From: Rhodanobacter sp. 67-28
Lineage (GTDB): Bacteria > Pseudomonadota > Gammaproteobacteria > Xanthomonadales > Rhodanobacteraceae
Assembly (NCBI GenBank): GCA_001898415.1
Contig: MKTU01000017.1
Coordinates: forward strand, 62,001 to 126,000
Direction of reading: 5' to 3'
DNA: 64,000 nt
The notes under the pieces are model-generated. The model did no database searches and was not told the origin of the DNA. It saw nothing but the letters and a program-made list of their open reading frames with translations. Of this stretch, positions 30,355 through 39,846 are shown piece after piece (position 1 is the stretch's first letter; every line of letters starts with the position of its first letter). The position numbers were made by a program, and so were the translations under genes.

Positions 30355-31073
30355 ACGCCGCCCAGCAACGTCGACTCACTCCCGTGCTGGCCGGCGTGGC
30401 CGTGCTGTTGGGCGTGCTGCTGCTGATGCTGCTCGGCGGGGTCGGCCGCGCCATTCGCTGGACGGCGCCGCGCACGCTGTCGCCGCTGCCGCCGGCCGGC
30501 AGCGCCGACCTGCCGCAAGCCGTGCCGCTGCAGCAGTTCAGCGTGGTGTGGAGCAAGCCGCTGTTCAATCCCGACCGCAAGCCGGTGGCGCACGCCAGCG
30601 AGGGCGGCAGCAACCTGGGCGACCTGGAGCTGACCGGCATCATCATCACCCCCAGCCTGCGCATGGCGTTGCTGCACGACAAGAACGGCAACCACGAGAT
30701 CCGCCTGCGCCAGGGCGAGAGCCTGCCCGACGGCAGCGTGACCCTGGTCGAGGTGCAACAGCGTTCGGCGGTGTTCGATTCGGCCGCCGGCCGCACCGAA
30801 CTGAAACTGCCGGCCGGCGCGCCGATCGACCAGGTTCGCGGCGACGCCGCACCGGATCGCGACCGACCGCCGGCGGCGGGCGCCTCGATGCTGCACCCGC
30901 AGCCCGATGCCTCGGCGCGACCGCACTTCGAATCCGGTCCCGGGCCCGCCCGCTCGTCCATGGCGCCGGCCGCCTCGAACAGCCCATCCCGGTCGACGCT
31001 GGAACAACTGCGTCGCACCATCGAAAAACGTCGTGCGGAACGCGCTGCCGCGTCCCACGAAGGAGAGCACTGA
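30351..31073 (+). CDS. gspN: Type II secretion protein GspN (XpsN-like, GspC-type homology region)
   Basis: The 240-residue protein has an N-terminal membrane helix (VLAGVAVLLGVLLLMLLGGV). A periplasmic domain follows in which FSVVWSKPLFNPDRKP and GDLELTGIIITPSLRMALL resemble the homology region of GspC/PilP-type proteins. In xps systems the gene at this place is xpsN, which contacts XpsD. The C-terminal third is low-complexity and probably disordered. No separate gspC exists in the operon, so this protein may take that role. Confidence 0.85.
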   Translation: MNAAQQRRLTPVLAGVAVLLGVLLLMLLGGVGRAIRWTAPRTLSPLPPAGSADLPQAVPLQQFSVVWSKPLFNPDRKPVAHASEGGSNLGDLELTGIIITPSLRMALLHDKNGNHEIRLRQGESLPDGSVTLVEVQQRSAVFDSAAGRTELKLPAGAPIDQVRGDAAPDRDRPPAAGASMLHPQPDASARPHFESGPGPARSSMAPAASNSPSRSTLEQLRRTIEKRRAERAAASHEGEH

Positions 31074-31077
31074 ACCC

Positions 31078-33654
31078 ATGCCTCGCCGATTCCTCATGCG
31101 CACCGCGCGCACCGCCATCCTGGCCGCCGTGGTCGCACTCGCCGGCTGCGCCAGCCTCCCGCAGCCGCGCGACGACGGTGCGCTGCAACGCGAAGCGATG
31201 GCCGGCACGCACGCCCCGGTGCCTGCGCCGCTGCCGCTCAACCGCGACCTGGCCGCGCCCACCGCCGCGCCGCCGGCGGCCACCATCAGCGCCGGCAGCG
31301 GGCAGTTCGTGCGGCCCTCCGCACTGGTCACGCCGCGCAAGAGCGCCACCGGCAAGGATGCGGTCACCTTCAACTTCGAGAACCAGCCGGTGCAGGCGGT
31401 GGTCAAGGCGATCCTCGGCGACCTGCTCAAGCAGAACTACACCATCGTGCCGGGCGTGGAGGGCAACATCTCCTTCTCCACCGCCGAGCCGGTCGAGCAG
31501 GAGCAGGCGCTGCCGATCCTGGAAACCCTGCTGGGCTGGACCCACAACGCGCTGGTCAAGCGCGCGGGCGGTTACGTGGTGTTGCCGGAGAAGGATGCCG
31601 TCGCCGGCAACCTGGTGCCCAGCCTCGGCGCGGCCGCGCCCGGCGGCGGCCTGCAGGCGCGGCTGTTCCCGCTGCGCTACATCTCCGCCACCGAGATGCA
31701 GAAGCTGGTCAAGCCGTTCGTGCGCAAGGATGCGGTGCTGCTGGTCGATCCCTCGCGCAACCTGATCGTGCTGGCCGGCACGCCGCAGGAGCTGGCCGAC
31801 GACGAGCGCATGATCCGCACCTTCGACGTGGACTGGTTGCGCGGCACCTCGGTGGGCGTGTTCAACCTGCAGTACGCCCGCGTCGCCGAGCTGATGCCCA
31901 AGCTGGATGCGTTGTTCGGTGAACACGGCAGCACGCCGCTGGCCGGCATGCTGCGCTTCATCCCGATCGAGCGCACCAATGCACTGGTGGTCATCAGCAC
32001 CCAGCCCGACTACCTGCGCGAAGTGGGCGAGTGGGTCGCCAAGATCGACGCCGGCGGCGGCAACCAGCCGCAGCTGTTCGTCTACGACGTGCGCAACCTC
32101 AAGGCCTCCGACCTGGCCCGTTACCTGGCGCAGATCTACACCAACGGCGCCGGCAGCGGTGGCGACAACGGCGGCCAGGTCGGGCCGGGCCTGAGCAGCG
32201 GCACGCTGGGCAGCGCCGACAACGTCAACGCCAACCCGCTGGGTAGCACCGCCGGCAGCTTCGGCAACACCGGCACCGGCGCGGTCGGCGGCGGCGCGAT
32301 GAACGGCGCCGGCAGCGGCGGCTTCAACAGCGGCGGCGAGAGTCGCGACGGCAGCGGCAACGGCCAGCCCGGCGCGATGTCCGGCGGCATGGCGACCAGC
32401 TTCGGCAACAGCGGCGGCAACGCGGAAACCAGCCAGCAATACGCCTCCAGCGACGGCAGCGTGCGGATCAGCTCGGTGGACAGCAACAACCAGTTGCTGA
32501 TCCGCGCCCGGCCCTCGCAGTGGGAGGAGATCAAGCGCGCGATCGACAAGCTCGACAACGTGCCGCTGCAGGTGCAGATCGAGACGCGCATCCTGGAGGT
32601 CAGGCTCACCGGCGCGTTCCAGTTCGGGGTGCAGTGGTACCTGAAGGGTTTCGTCGGCAGCACCGTCGACAACAACGGCAACTTCATCCCCGGCTCCACC
32701 ACCGCCAGCCAGTACGGGGCGCTGGGCAAGGGCGGCCCGGCGTACGGCGGCCAGCCGTTCTTCTACTCCTTCCTCAACTCCAACATGCAGGTCGCCGTGC
32801 GCGCGATGGAGACCAGCGGCAACACCAAGACGCTGTCGGCGCCCTCGATGGTGGTGATGAACAACCAGGTCGGCGCGATCCAGGTGGGCGACAGCATTCC
32901 GATCAACCAGACCACGGTCAACACCGGTATCGGCACGGGCACCAGCTACAACTCGGTGGACTATCTCAACACCGGCGTCATCCTCAAGGTTCGCCCGCGG
33001 ATCAATCCCGGCGGCCTGGTCTACATGGACGTCAGCCAGCAGGTCAGCCAGCGCGATTCCTCGCAGCAATTGGTCAACGGCAACCCGTCGATCTCGCAGC
33101 GCGCGCTGTCCACCCAGGTCGCGGTGCAGAGCGGCCAGACCGTGCTGCTCGGCGGCCTGATCCAGCAGGACGAGGGCGTCACCAACACCGGCATCCCCGG
33201 CCTCAACCGCATCCCCGTCATCGGCCGGTTGTTCGGCAACACCAACCGCAACCGCGACCGCACCGAACTGATCGTGCTGATCACCCCGCGCATCATCCGC
33301 AACAGCGACGAGGCCAAGCAGGTCACCGACGAGTACCAGGAGAAGTTCGAGTCGCTGGCGCCGCTGCGCCAGGGCGGCGAGGCGAGCGCCGCGAGCGTGA
33401 CGCCGGTGGCTGCCGCACCCGCGCCGAGCTGGCCCGAGCAGTTGCAGCAACATGCCGAGCTTGCGCTGGGCAAGGCCGACTACGCGAACGCGGAGCGCCT
33501 CGCGATGCAGTCGTGGCAGCAGGGCACGCGCCAGGGCAGCCTGTGCGAGCGCAACTGGCAGGTGATCGCCCAGGTGCGCCAGCACAACCAGGATGCCGCC
33601 GGTGCGCAGACTGCACGCCAGAGCCAGCAAGCCTGCCGCCAGCCGTCGCCCTGA
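31078..33654 (+). CDS. gspD: Type II secretion outer-membrane secretin GspD
   Basis: GspD forms the outer-membrane channel. The 858-residue protein has a lipoprotein signal with lipobox LAGC near residue 24, an N0 domain (VTFNFENQPVQAVVKAILGD), N1-N3 repeats broken by a Gly/Ser/Asn-rich insert at about residues 360-455, and a secretin barrel with VILKVRPRINPGG and VLLGGLIQQDEGVTNTGIPG. A C-terminal extension of about 75 residues (from SWPEQLQQHAELALGKADYA) looks like a helical repeat. The lipobox means self-piloting or pilotin-independent assembly is possible, as in XpsD. Confidence 0.95.
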   Translation: MPRRFLMRTARTAILAAVVALAGCASLPQPRDDGALQREAMAGTHAPVPAPLPLNRDLAAPTAAPPAATISAGSGQFVRPSALVTPRKSATGKDAVTFNFENQPVQAVVKAILGDLLKQNYTIVPGVEGNISFSTAEPVEQEQALPILETLLGWTHNALVKRAGGYVVLPEKDAVAGNLVPSLGAAAPGGGLQARLFPLRYISATEMQKLVKPFVRKDAVLLVDPSRNLIVLAGTPQELADDERMIRTFDVDWLRGTSVGVFNLQYARVAELMPKLDALFGEHGSTPLAGMLRFIPIERTNALVVISTQPDYLREVGEWVAKIDAGGGNQPQLFVYDVRNLKASDLARYLAQIYTNGAGSGGDNGGQVGPGLSSGTLGSADNVNANPLGSTAGSFGNTGTGAVGGGAMNGAGSGGFNSGGESRDGSGNGQPGAMSGGMATSFGNSGGNAETSQQYASSDGSVRISSVDSNNQLLIRARPSQWEEIKRAIDKLDNVPLQVQIETRILEVRLTGAFQFGVQWYLKGFVGSTVDNNGNFIPGSTTASQYGALGKGGPAYGGQPFFYSFLNSNMQVAVRAMETSGNTKTLSAPSMVVMNNQVGAIQVGDSIPINQTTVNTGIGTGTSYNSVDYLNTGVILKVRPRINPGGLVYMDVSQQVSQRDSSQQLVNGNPSISQRALSTQVAVQSGQTVLLGGLIQQDEGVTNTGIPGLNRIPVIGRLFGNTNRNRDRTELIVLITPRIIRNSDEAKQVTDEYQEKFESLAPLRQGGEASAASVTPVAAAPAPSWPEQLQQHAELALGKADYANAERLAMQSWQQGTRQGSLCERNWQVIAQVRQHNQDAAGAQTARQSQQACRQPSP

Positions 33655-33725
33655 GAGCGTGTGAAAAAATCCCCCGCCTGCTGCGGACATCGCCGAACGC
33701 CCCTGGCGGGGGCCGCGCCGTTGAA

Positions 33726-36700
33726 TCAGCCTGGGGCGGCCACGTCATCGAGCGACAGGACGGACAGGTAGCCTTTGGCGACCAGCACGTCCAGATCCAC
33801 CGTGATTTCCCCTGGGTCGGTGGCCAAGGCCGCATCCGTCGGGACAACCCCGACCCAGCGGTTGCGGCCATCGCGTTTGGCCCGATACAGGCACTGATCG
33901 GCCAGGTTGACCACGTCCTCCCAGCCAAAGTTGTGCTTCGATGCGGCAAACACCGGGTACGAGGCAAAACCGACCGAACATGTGCGGTGTATCGTCAAGC
34001 CGTTGCCGAGGTCGAAGGGATGATCGGCAACCATGGTGCGGATCCGGTCGGCAACGACGGGGCCGAAGGCATTGTTGGCGAAGCGCGCGACGATGAGGAA
34101 CTCCTCGCCGCCCCAGCGTACCGGGGTGTCCGTCTCGCGCGTCGCCGCGACAAGAATGTCCCGCAGCTGCGCCAGGACGCGGTCGCCGGCAGCGTGCCCG
34201 TAGCGATCGTTGACCTCCTTGAAGTGGTCAAGATCCATCATCAGGAACAGCAGATTGATGTTGGCGTCGGCGTGATCGGCATAGCCCAGGGCGAGGTTCC
34301 GGTAGTTGCGCTGAACCGTGGCGATGTCCTTGTCGACATGGTCGATGACGTAACGCCGGTTTCTGAGTCCGGTCAGTGCATCGGTAATCGTCTGATCGAC
34401 CAGCGCGGAGTTGGCGCACTCCAGCGCCTCGGTACGTTCCTCCACCAGCTTTGTGAGCGCCTGGTTTCGTCGACGCAGCGTGCGCAGACGCCAGCGCATG
34501 GCCCCCTTGGCGACAAGCAATAGCAGGGCGCACCACGTCAGGTAAGCCCACCAGCTGCGATACCAGGGCGGCAACACGCGAAAGCTGAAGTTTGCCTCGC
34601 TGCCGAGACCGCCATAGGCGTCGCGCGCGCGAACGCGAAAACGATAGGTACCCTCGGGCAGGTTGGTGTAGTCACGATAAGTTTCGTTGGTCCACGCCGA
34701 CCAAGTGTTATCCATGCCCTCGAGCATGACCTGGTAGCGCTCGGCAGCACCCATTTCGAAGTCGGGTTGCGCGTAGTCGAAGCGCAAGCTGTTCTCGCGC
34801 CAATCCAGCTCAGCGGGGGCAACCCTGCCGGCCCCGCCCCAGAGCAGTTTCCCGCCGTGCGTGGCGACGTTCCGCAGCAGCGTCGCGGCAGGTGTCGCGT
34901 AGTCTTTTTGCCTGTGGGGATCGTGGCGATAGAGACCGTCGTTCGTGCCCACCCAGATCACGCCATCCGGTTCCGACGTCAGGGCGAACACCGTCTTTCC
35001 CGACAACGCCTGCAAGGGGCGCTCCTGCCAGTGATAGCGGCCTTGGGCGTCGGCCACGGCGACACCCAGCGCCTTGAGGTGGCGAGCAGGGTCGACCGTG
35101 TACATCCACACGCTGCCGAACGCATCCTGCTCAAACTTCCAGACTTGCCGGGTGCCGGACCCGAACAACCCGGAGAAGCGTTCGTCCGGCACCAGCGCGC
35201 GCCCGCTCGCGTCGAGTTTTTGAATGCCTGAGGCCGTACCGAATCGGATGTCGCCGTTGACAAGGCCAAGAGTGACGAAGCGAGGTTCCTCCGGATGGGT
35301 CACACTCGGCTGGAGCCTTTCCATCCGGGGTGATGTTGCTGGCCGCGCCTGTCCGGAGAGATCAAGCCTTGCCGCACCTTCATCCATGAAGCCGATCCAC
35401 AAGGTGCCGGCGGCGTCCGCGAGCAGCGAATGGATTTCGCCCGCCACGACCTTGCCCTCGTCGACCAGCCTGCCCGATGCAAACCGCATCGACAGCAAAC
35501 CGTCACGCTGGCCTGCCAGCAAACGGTCATCGTGCGGGGCAACGCGCGCCAGGGTGAAGGAAAACTCTCGCGAGAGTTGCCGCGCCGCACGGTTCCCATC
35601 GACCTCGAAAAGACCTTGCGCGCTGGCAACCAGCAAGGACCCATCCATGTCCAGCATGTCCCAGACCTGGCCATGGATGCCCGCAACCCGAGTGAACCGG
35701 GCCTTCGTCTCGTCGAGTCGGAACAGACCCTTGGCCGTGCCTGCGTACAAGGTGCGTCCATGGCGGTGGATCGCCATGACCGAACCGTCCAGGCCGCTCA
35801 TGCGGGTGAAACGGGTCAGCGGCGAACCCACTTCGACCCGCGCCAGGCCATTGTCCAGCGCGAGCCAGAGCCCGGCGTCGCGATCCTGCGTCATGCCGTA
35901 GACGGTGTCGCCAATGAGACCTTCCGCCATGCCGACACGGCCCACTTCGTCGCCCTGGCGGTCGAGCAGCATCACGCCACCCTGCAGCGTGGCAACGGCG
36001 AGCCGGCCGTCGGCAAGCCACTGCGCGCCGTAGATCTGATCGGCTTTGAGCGCTTCGGCGCTCCGCGGGGACCAGGGACGGTAGGCATGCCCGTCGAAGA
36101 TCAACCATCCGGCCTGCCGGCTTCCGATCAGGATGGACGCGGGTTTTCCCGCCTCGGCCCAGGGAACCATGGCGTAGATCCTGTCGGTCGCGAATCGCGC
36201 GCCGCCCTCGACCCGTTCCAGCCGACCGGCCACCAGCTTCTCCAGCCCCTGGTCCATTTGCTGGATGTACAACTGGTGATCCAGGTAATAGGCGAGGTGG
36301 AACTCGGTTTGTGCCTTCCACACCCGTACCTTGCCGGAGGCCAGATGGAACAGCCGGCTGCTGGTCGCAAAGTAGATTCCATCGTCGCCAGGCAGGACGT
36401 TCCACACGTCGGCGAAATCGCGGTCCTCCGGCGGTATCCGATCGAGCAGCGACACGTAGCGCATTCGACCCGCGGCGTCCGGCGCGAGATATCCGAAATC
36501 GCCAACGCAGCCGACGTAGACGCGTCCCCGCGCATCGGTGGCCAGTGAGCGCACCGTGCTCTGGCGGGGAACCGCGATGTGCCGCCACTGGGTGCCATCG
36601 AACTCCAGCACGCCATCGTCGCCATTCCCGACGTAGATGATCCCCCGTGCGTCCTGCACCACGGCCCAGTTCTGCGGGTAGCCGCCGTAGTCCTCGGGAT

Positions 36701-36857
36701 TGAAGTTCTTCAGCAGCGGCATGCCGATCGGGCGTGCGGACAGAGGCGCGACATCAGGCGCCGGGGGCGCGGCCCAGGCGGCGGCTGCGAAAACCCAAAG
36801 GCCCCCAAACAGGCAACGCAGGAAGCGAAGGCGCCGCCCCTTGCTGGATGGTGGCAT
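33726..36857 (-). CDS. Periplasmic beta-propeller sensor diguanylate cyclase
   Basis: The 1043-residue protein has a signal peptide (to about residue 29), two-component-regulator propeller repeats to about 690 (for example GIIYVGNGDDGVLEFDG and DRIYAMVPWAE), a Y_Y_Y domain, a transmembrane helix near 795 (WWAYLTWCALLLLVAKGAM) and a GGDEF domain. The active site GGEEF (916-920) is intact, so it should make cyclic-di-GMP in response to an external cue. The ATG at 36857 is chosen because it gives a good signal peptide; 36887 is possible. No response-regulator partner is adjacent. Confidence 0.9.
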   Translation of the reverse strand: MPPSSKGRRLRFLRCLFGGLWVFAAAAWAAPPAPDVAPLSARPIGMPLLKNFNPEDYGGYPQNWAVVQDARGIIYVGNGDDGVLEFDGTQWRHIAVPRQSTVRSLATDARGRVYVGCVGDFGYLAPDAAGRMRYVSLLDRIPPEDRDFADVWNVLPGDDGIYFATSSRLFHLASGKVRVWKAQTEFHLAYYLDHQLYIQQMDQGLEKLVAGRLERVEGGARFATDRIYAMVPWAEAGKPASILIGSRQAGWLIFDGHAYRPWSPRSAEALKADQIYGAQWLADGRLAVATLQGGVMLLDRQGDEVGRVGMAEGLIGDTVYGMTQDRDAGLWLALDNGLARVEVGSPLTRFTRMSGLDGSVMAIHRHGRTLYAGTAKGLFRLDETKARFTRVAGIHGQVWDMLDMDGSLLVASAQGLFEVDGNRAARQLSREFSFTLARVAPHDDRLLAGQRDGLLSMRFASGRLVDEGKVVAGEIHSLLADAAGTLWIGFMDEGAARLDLSGQARPATSPRMERLQPSVTHPEEPRFVTLGLVNGDIRFGTASGIQKLDASGRALVPDERFSGLFGSGTRQVWKFEQDAFGSVWMYTVDPARHLKALGVAVADAQGRYHWQERPLQALSGKTVFALTSEPDGVIWVGTNDGLYRHDPHRQKDYATPAATLLRNVATHGGKLLWGGAGRVAPAELDWRENSLRFDYAQPDFEMGAAERYQVMLEGMDNTWSAWTNETYRDYTNLPEGTYRFRVRARDAYGGLGSEANFSFRVLPPWYRSWWAYLTWCALLLLVAKGAMRWRLRTLRRRNQALTKLVEERTEALECANSALVDQTITDALTGLRNRRYVIDHVDKDIATVQRNYRNLALGYADHADANINLLFLMMDLDHFKEVNDRYGHAAGDRVLAQLRDILVAATRETDTPVRWGGEEFLIVARFANNAFGPVVADRIRTMVADHPFDLGNGLTIHRTCSVGFASYPVFAASKHNFGWEDVVNLADQCLYRAKRDGRNRWVGVVPTDAALATDPGEITVDLDVLVAKGYLSVLSLDDVAAPG

Positions 36858-37059
36858 GGTGAACAATCGGGATACTCCTGGTTCCATGAAAACGTGTGGC
36901 GACCCATGAGCGGTTAGCCCAATCAGTACATCGGCCACCTGAAGCCACGCTTGAGGCCAGCTCGCGGGCAGTACCCCTGCTCTCGCGAATCCCGAATCCC
37001 GACGCGGGAGCATCGCTCGCGAGCGGCTCCTGGCTGTCCTGGTGGGGCGGGCCTTTATC

Positions 37060-39693
37060 ATGCAGCGGATGACTGCGCCCGATTTCCCGATCCTCCCGTT
37101 GCTGCCCGAGATCCGCGCCGCGCTCGCGGCAAATCCGCGGCTGGTGCTGGAGGCGCCGCCCGGCGCCGGCAAGACCACTCAGGTGCCGCTGGCCCTGCTC
37201 GATGCGCCGTGGCTGGCCGGCCGCAGGATCGTGATGCTGGAACCGCGCCGTCTCGCCGCGCGCGCCGCCGCGCAGTTCATGGCGACGCAGCTCGGCGAGC
37301 CGGTCGGGCAGACGGTGGGCTACCGCATTCGCTTCGAGTCGAAGGTGAGCGCTGCCACCCGCGTCGAGGTGGTCACCGAAGGCATCCTCACCCGGCTGAT
37401 CCAGGCCGATCCCGAACTGGCCGGAATCGGCGCGATCATCTTCGACGAGTTCCACGAGCGCCACCTGGCCGGCGACCTCGGCGCCGTGCTCGCGCTCGAC
37501 GTGCAGGCCACCTTGCGGCCGGACCTGCGCCTGCTGCTGATGTCGGCCACGCTGGATGGCGAGCGCATCGCCGGCTGGCTCGACGCGCCGCGCCTTTCCA
37601 GCCCCGGGCGCAGCTTCCCGATACGCATCGAACATCCGCCGGCGCGCGCGCAGGAAAGCGCCGAGCAGCATCTCGCCCGCACCGTGCGCCAGGCGCTCGA
37701 TGAAACCGACGGCGACGTGCTGGTCTTCCTGCCCGGTCGGCGCGAGATCGCGCGAACGCAGGCGCTGCTGGAGAGAATGCTCCCCTCCCCCTTCGGGGGA
37801 GGGGTTGGGGGAGAGGGTGCGGTCGGAGCCGAGCGCCCCGCTCCGCCCGTACCCTCTCCCGCCCCTAAAGGGGCACCCTCTCCCGGAGGGAGAGGGGAAC
37901 AAATCGACATCCTGCCCCTGCACGGCGAGCTGTCCCTCACCGAGCAGCAATACGCCCTGGCCCCGGCCGAACCCGGCACGCGCCGCATCGTGCTGGCCAC
38001 CAACGTGGCCGAATCGAGCATCACCTTGCCCGGCATCCGCGCGGTGGTCGACAGCGGCCTGGCGCGCGAGCCGCGCTTCGATCCGCACTCCGGCTTCACC
38101 CGGCTGGAGACGGTCACCATCTCGCAGGCCTCGGCCGATCAGCGCGCCGGCCGCGCCGGTCGCGTCGCGGCGGGCGTGGCGTATCGGCTGTGGCCGCAGA
38201 GCCGCTGGCTGGAGCGCAGCCGTGGCGCGGAGATCGCACAGGCGGAGCTGTCCGGCCTGGCGCTGGAGCTGGCGGCCTGGGGTGTCACGGCGGCGGATGG
38301 CGGCGACCTGGCCTGGCTCGACCCGCCGCCGCCCGGCGCGCTGGCCCAGGCGCGCGAACTGCTGCAGGCACTCGATGCGCTCGACCGCGACGCATGCATC
38401 ACCGCGCTGGGTCGGCGCATGCTGGAGCTGGGCGCCAGCCCGCGGCTGGCCGCCGCGGCGCTGCGCGCGCCGCACGAACAACGCGCCGTGGTCGCCGACC
38501 TGCTGGCCCTGCTGGAGGCGCGCTCGCCGTTGCGCGGGGCGCAGGCGCGCAACGACGATCTGCGCGTGCGCGTGGCCGCCTTGCACGCCTGGCGCGACCG
38601 CCGCGGCGGCGCGCCGCGCGGCGAGGTCGACGCCGGCGCGCTGGCCGCGATCGAGCAGGCCAGCAAGGGCTGGCGCAGACGTCTGGACGTCCGAACCGCG
38701 GCCACCGGCGTACCCGACAGCCACGCCGTGGGCGACCTGCTGGCGCACGCCTTCCCCGACCGCGTCGCCCATCGCGATGGCGACGATCCGCGCCGCTACG
38801 TGCTGGCCAACGGCCGCGGCGCCCGCCTGCACGAACACACGGCGCTGCTCGGCGAACCCTGGCTGGTGGTGACCGACCTGCGGCTGGAGTCGCGCGACAG
38901 CCTGGTGTTCAGCGCCGCGCCGCTGGACCCGCGCACGCTGGAGCGCGACTTCCCCGCGCATTTCACCCGCGAACGCACGCTGCGCTGGAACGAGCAGCGC
39001 GGCGCGGCCGAGGCGTTCGAGGAAAGCCGCTTCGGCGCCATCGTGCTGAGCCGCCACAGCGTGCCGGTGCGCCCGGCCGATGCCTTGCCGGCGATGCTGG
39101 CGGCGATCCGCGCGCGCGGCCTGGACGCGCTGCCGTGGAGCGACCACGCCCGCCGCCTGCGCGCGCGCATGCAGGCCTTGCGCGCATGGCTGCCCGAGCG
39201 TGGGCTGCCCGACGTGTCCGACGCAAACCTGCTGGTCACGCTGGAACAGTGGCTGGCGCCGTACCTGCATGGCAAGCACCGACTCGACGCCCTGGGCGCG
39301 GAGGAGTTGTCGCAGGCGCTGGCGTCGCTGTTCGACCATTCGCAGCGCCAGCTGCTGGACGCCCAGGCACCGGAACAAGTCGTGGTGCCCAGCGGCCAGT
39401 CACGCCGCCTGGAATACGCCGGCGCCGACTCGCCGGTGCTGGCCGTGAAACTGCAGGAACTGTTCGGCCTGGCCGACACTCCGCGCGTCGGCGGCGGCCG
39501 CATCCCGGTCACCCTGCACCTGCTCTCCCCCGCCGGCCGCCCGATCCAGGTCACCCAGGACCTGCGCGGCTTCTGGGAACGCACCTACCCCGAGGTGAAA
39601 AAGGAGCTCAAGGGCCGCTACCCCCGCCACCCCTGGCCCGACGATCCATGGACGGCGCAGGCCACGCATCGGGCCAAGCCGCGGGGAAGGTGA
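37060..39693 (+). CDS. hrpB: ATP-dependent helicase HrpB (DEAH/DExH family)
   Basis: HrpB is a large RNA helicase-like ATPase. Visible motifs are Walker A APPGAGKTTQ, motif Ia LEPRRLAAR, motif II DEFHERH, motif III SATLD, and motifs V-VI NVAESSITLPG and QRAGRAGR. The C-terminal HrpB domain ends with WPDDPWTAQATHRAKPRGR. Residues about 240 to 281 are an in-frame insertion encoded by a CCCTC/GAGGG repeat element, placed in the loop before LHGELSLTEQQ. The start could be 37060 or 37069. The frame is open across the insertion, so the protein is probably still made. Confidence 0.93.
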   Translation: MQRMTAPDFPILPLLPEIRAALAANPRLVLEAPPGAGKTTQVPLALLDAPWLAGRRIVMLEPRRLAARAAAQFMATQLGEPVGQTVGYRIRFESKVSAATRVEVVTEGILTRLIQADPELAGIGAIIFDEFHERHLAGDLGAVLALDVQATLRPDLRLLLMSATLDGERIAGWLDAPRLSSPGRSFPIRIEHPPARAQESAEQHLARTVRQALDETDGDVLVFLPGRREIARTQALLERMLPSPFGGGVGGEGAVGAERPAPPVPSPAPKGAPSPGGRGEQIDILPLHGELSLTEQQYALAPAEPGTRRIVLATNVAESSITLPGIRAVVDSGLAREPRFDPHSGFTRLETVTISQASADQRAGRAGRVAAGVAYRLWPQSRWLERSRGAEIAQAELSGLALELAAWGVTAADGGDLAWLDPPPPGALAQARELLQALDALDRDACITALGRRMLELGASPRLAAAALRAPHEQRAVVADLLALLEARSPLRGAQARNDDLRVRVAALHAWRDRRGGAPRGEVDAGALAAIEQASKGWRRRLDVRTAATGVPDSHAVGDLLAHAFPDRVAHRDGDDPRRYVLANGRGARLHEHTALLGEPWLVVTDLRLESRDSLVFSAAPLDPRTLERDFPAHFTRERTLRWNEQRGAAEAFEESRFGAIVLSRHSVPVRPADALPAMLAAIRARGLDALPWSDHARRLRARMQALRAWLPERGLPDVSDANLLVTLEQWLAPYLHGKHRLDALGAEELSQALASLFDHSQRQLLDAQAPEQVVVPSGQSRRLEYAGADSPVLAVKLQELFGLADTPRVGGGRIPVTLHLLSPAGRPIQVTQDLRGFWERTYPEVKKELKGRYPRHPWPDDPWTAQATHRAKPRGR
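37779..37899. repeat. CTCCCC/GGGGAG hairpin repeat element inserted in hrpB
   Basis: The element runs from a CTCCCCTCCCCCTTCGGGGG hairpin (from 37780) through GGGGTTGGGGGAGAGGG to a second half with CCCTCTCCCGCCCCTAAAGG and CTCTCCCGGAGGGAGAGGGG. Such elements are normally intergenic in proteobacterial genomes. Here the length (about 121-123 bases) keeps the hrpB reading frame and adds about 41 Gly/Pro-rich residues. Confidence 0.85.
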
Positions 39694-39846
39694 GGCCGGC
39701 CAGCAACAGCTCAATCATCCGCCCCTGCGGCCGATAGCCGGGAAGGGGGAGATTCCGCCGGTCGACATGGGCGGGGACCCTGCGGCCGTGCGCTTTTCAT
39801 CTGGCGCGCGCATTCTGCTCCTGTAGCATCGAACACACTGGACCCC

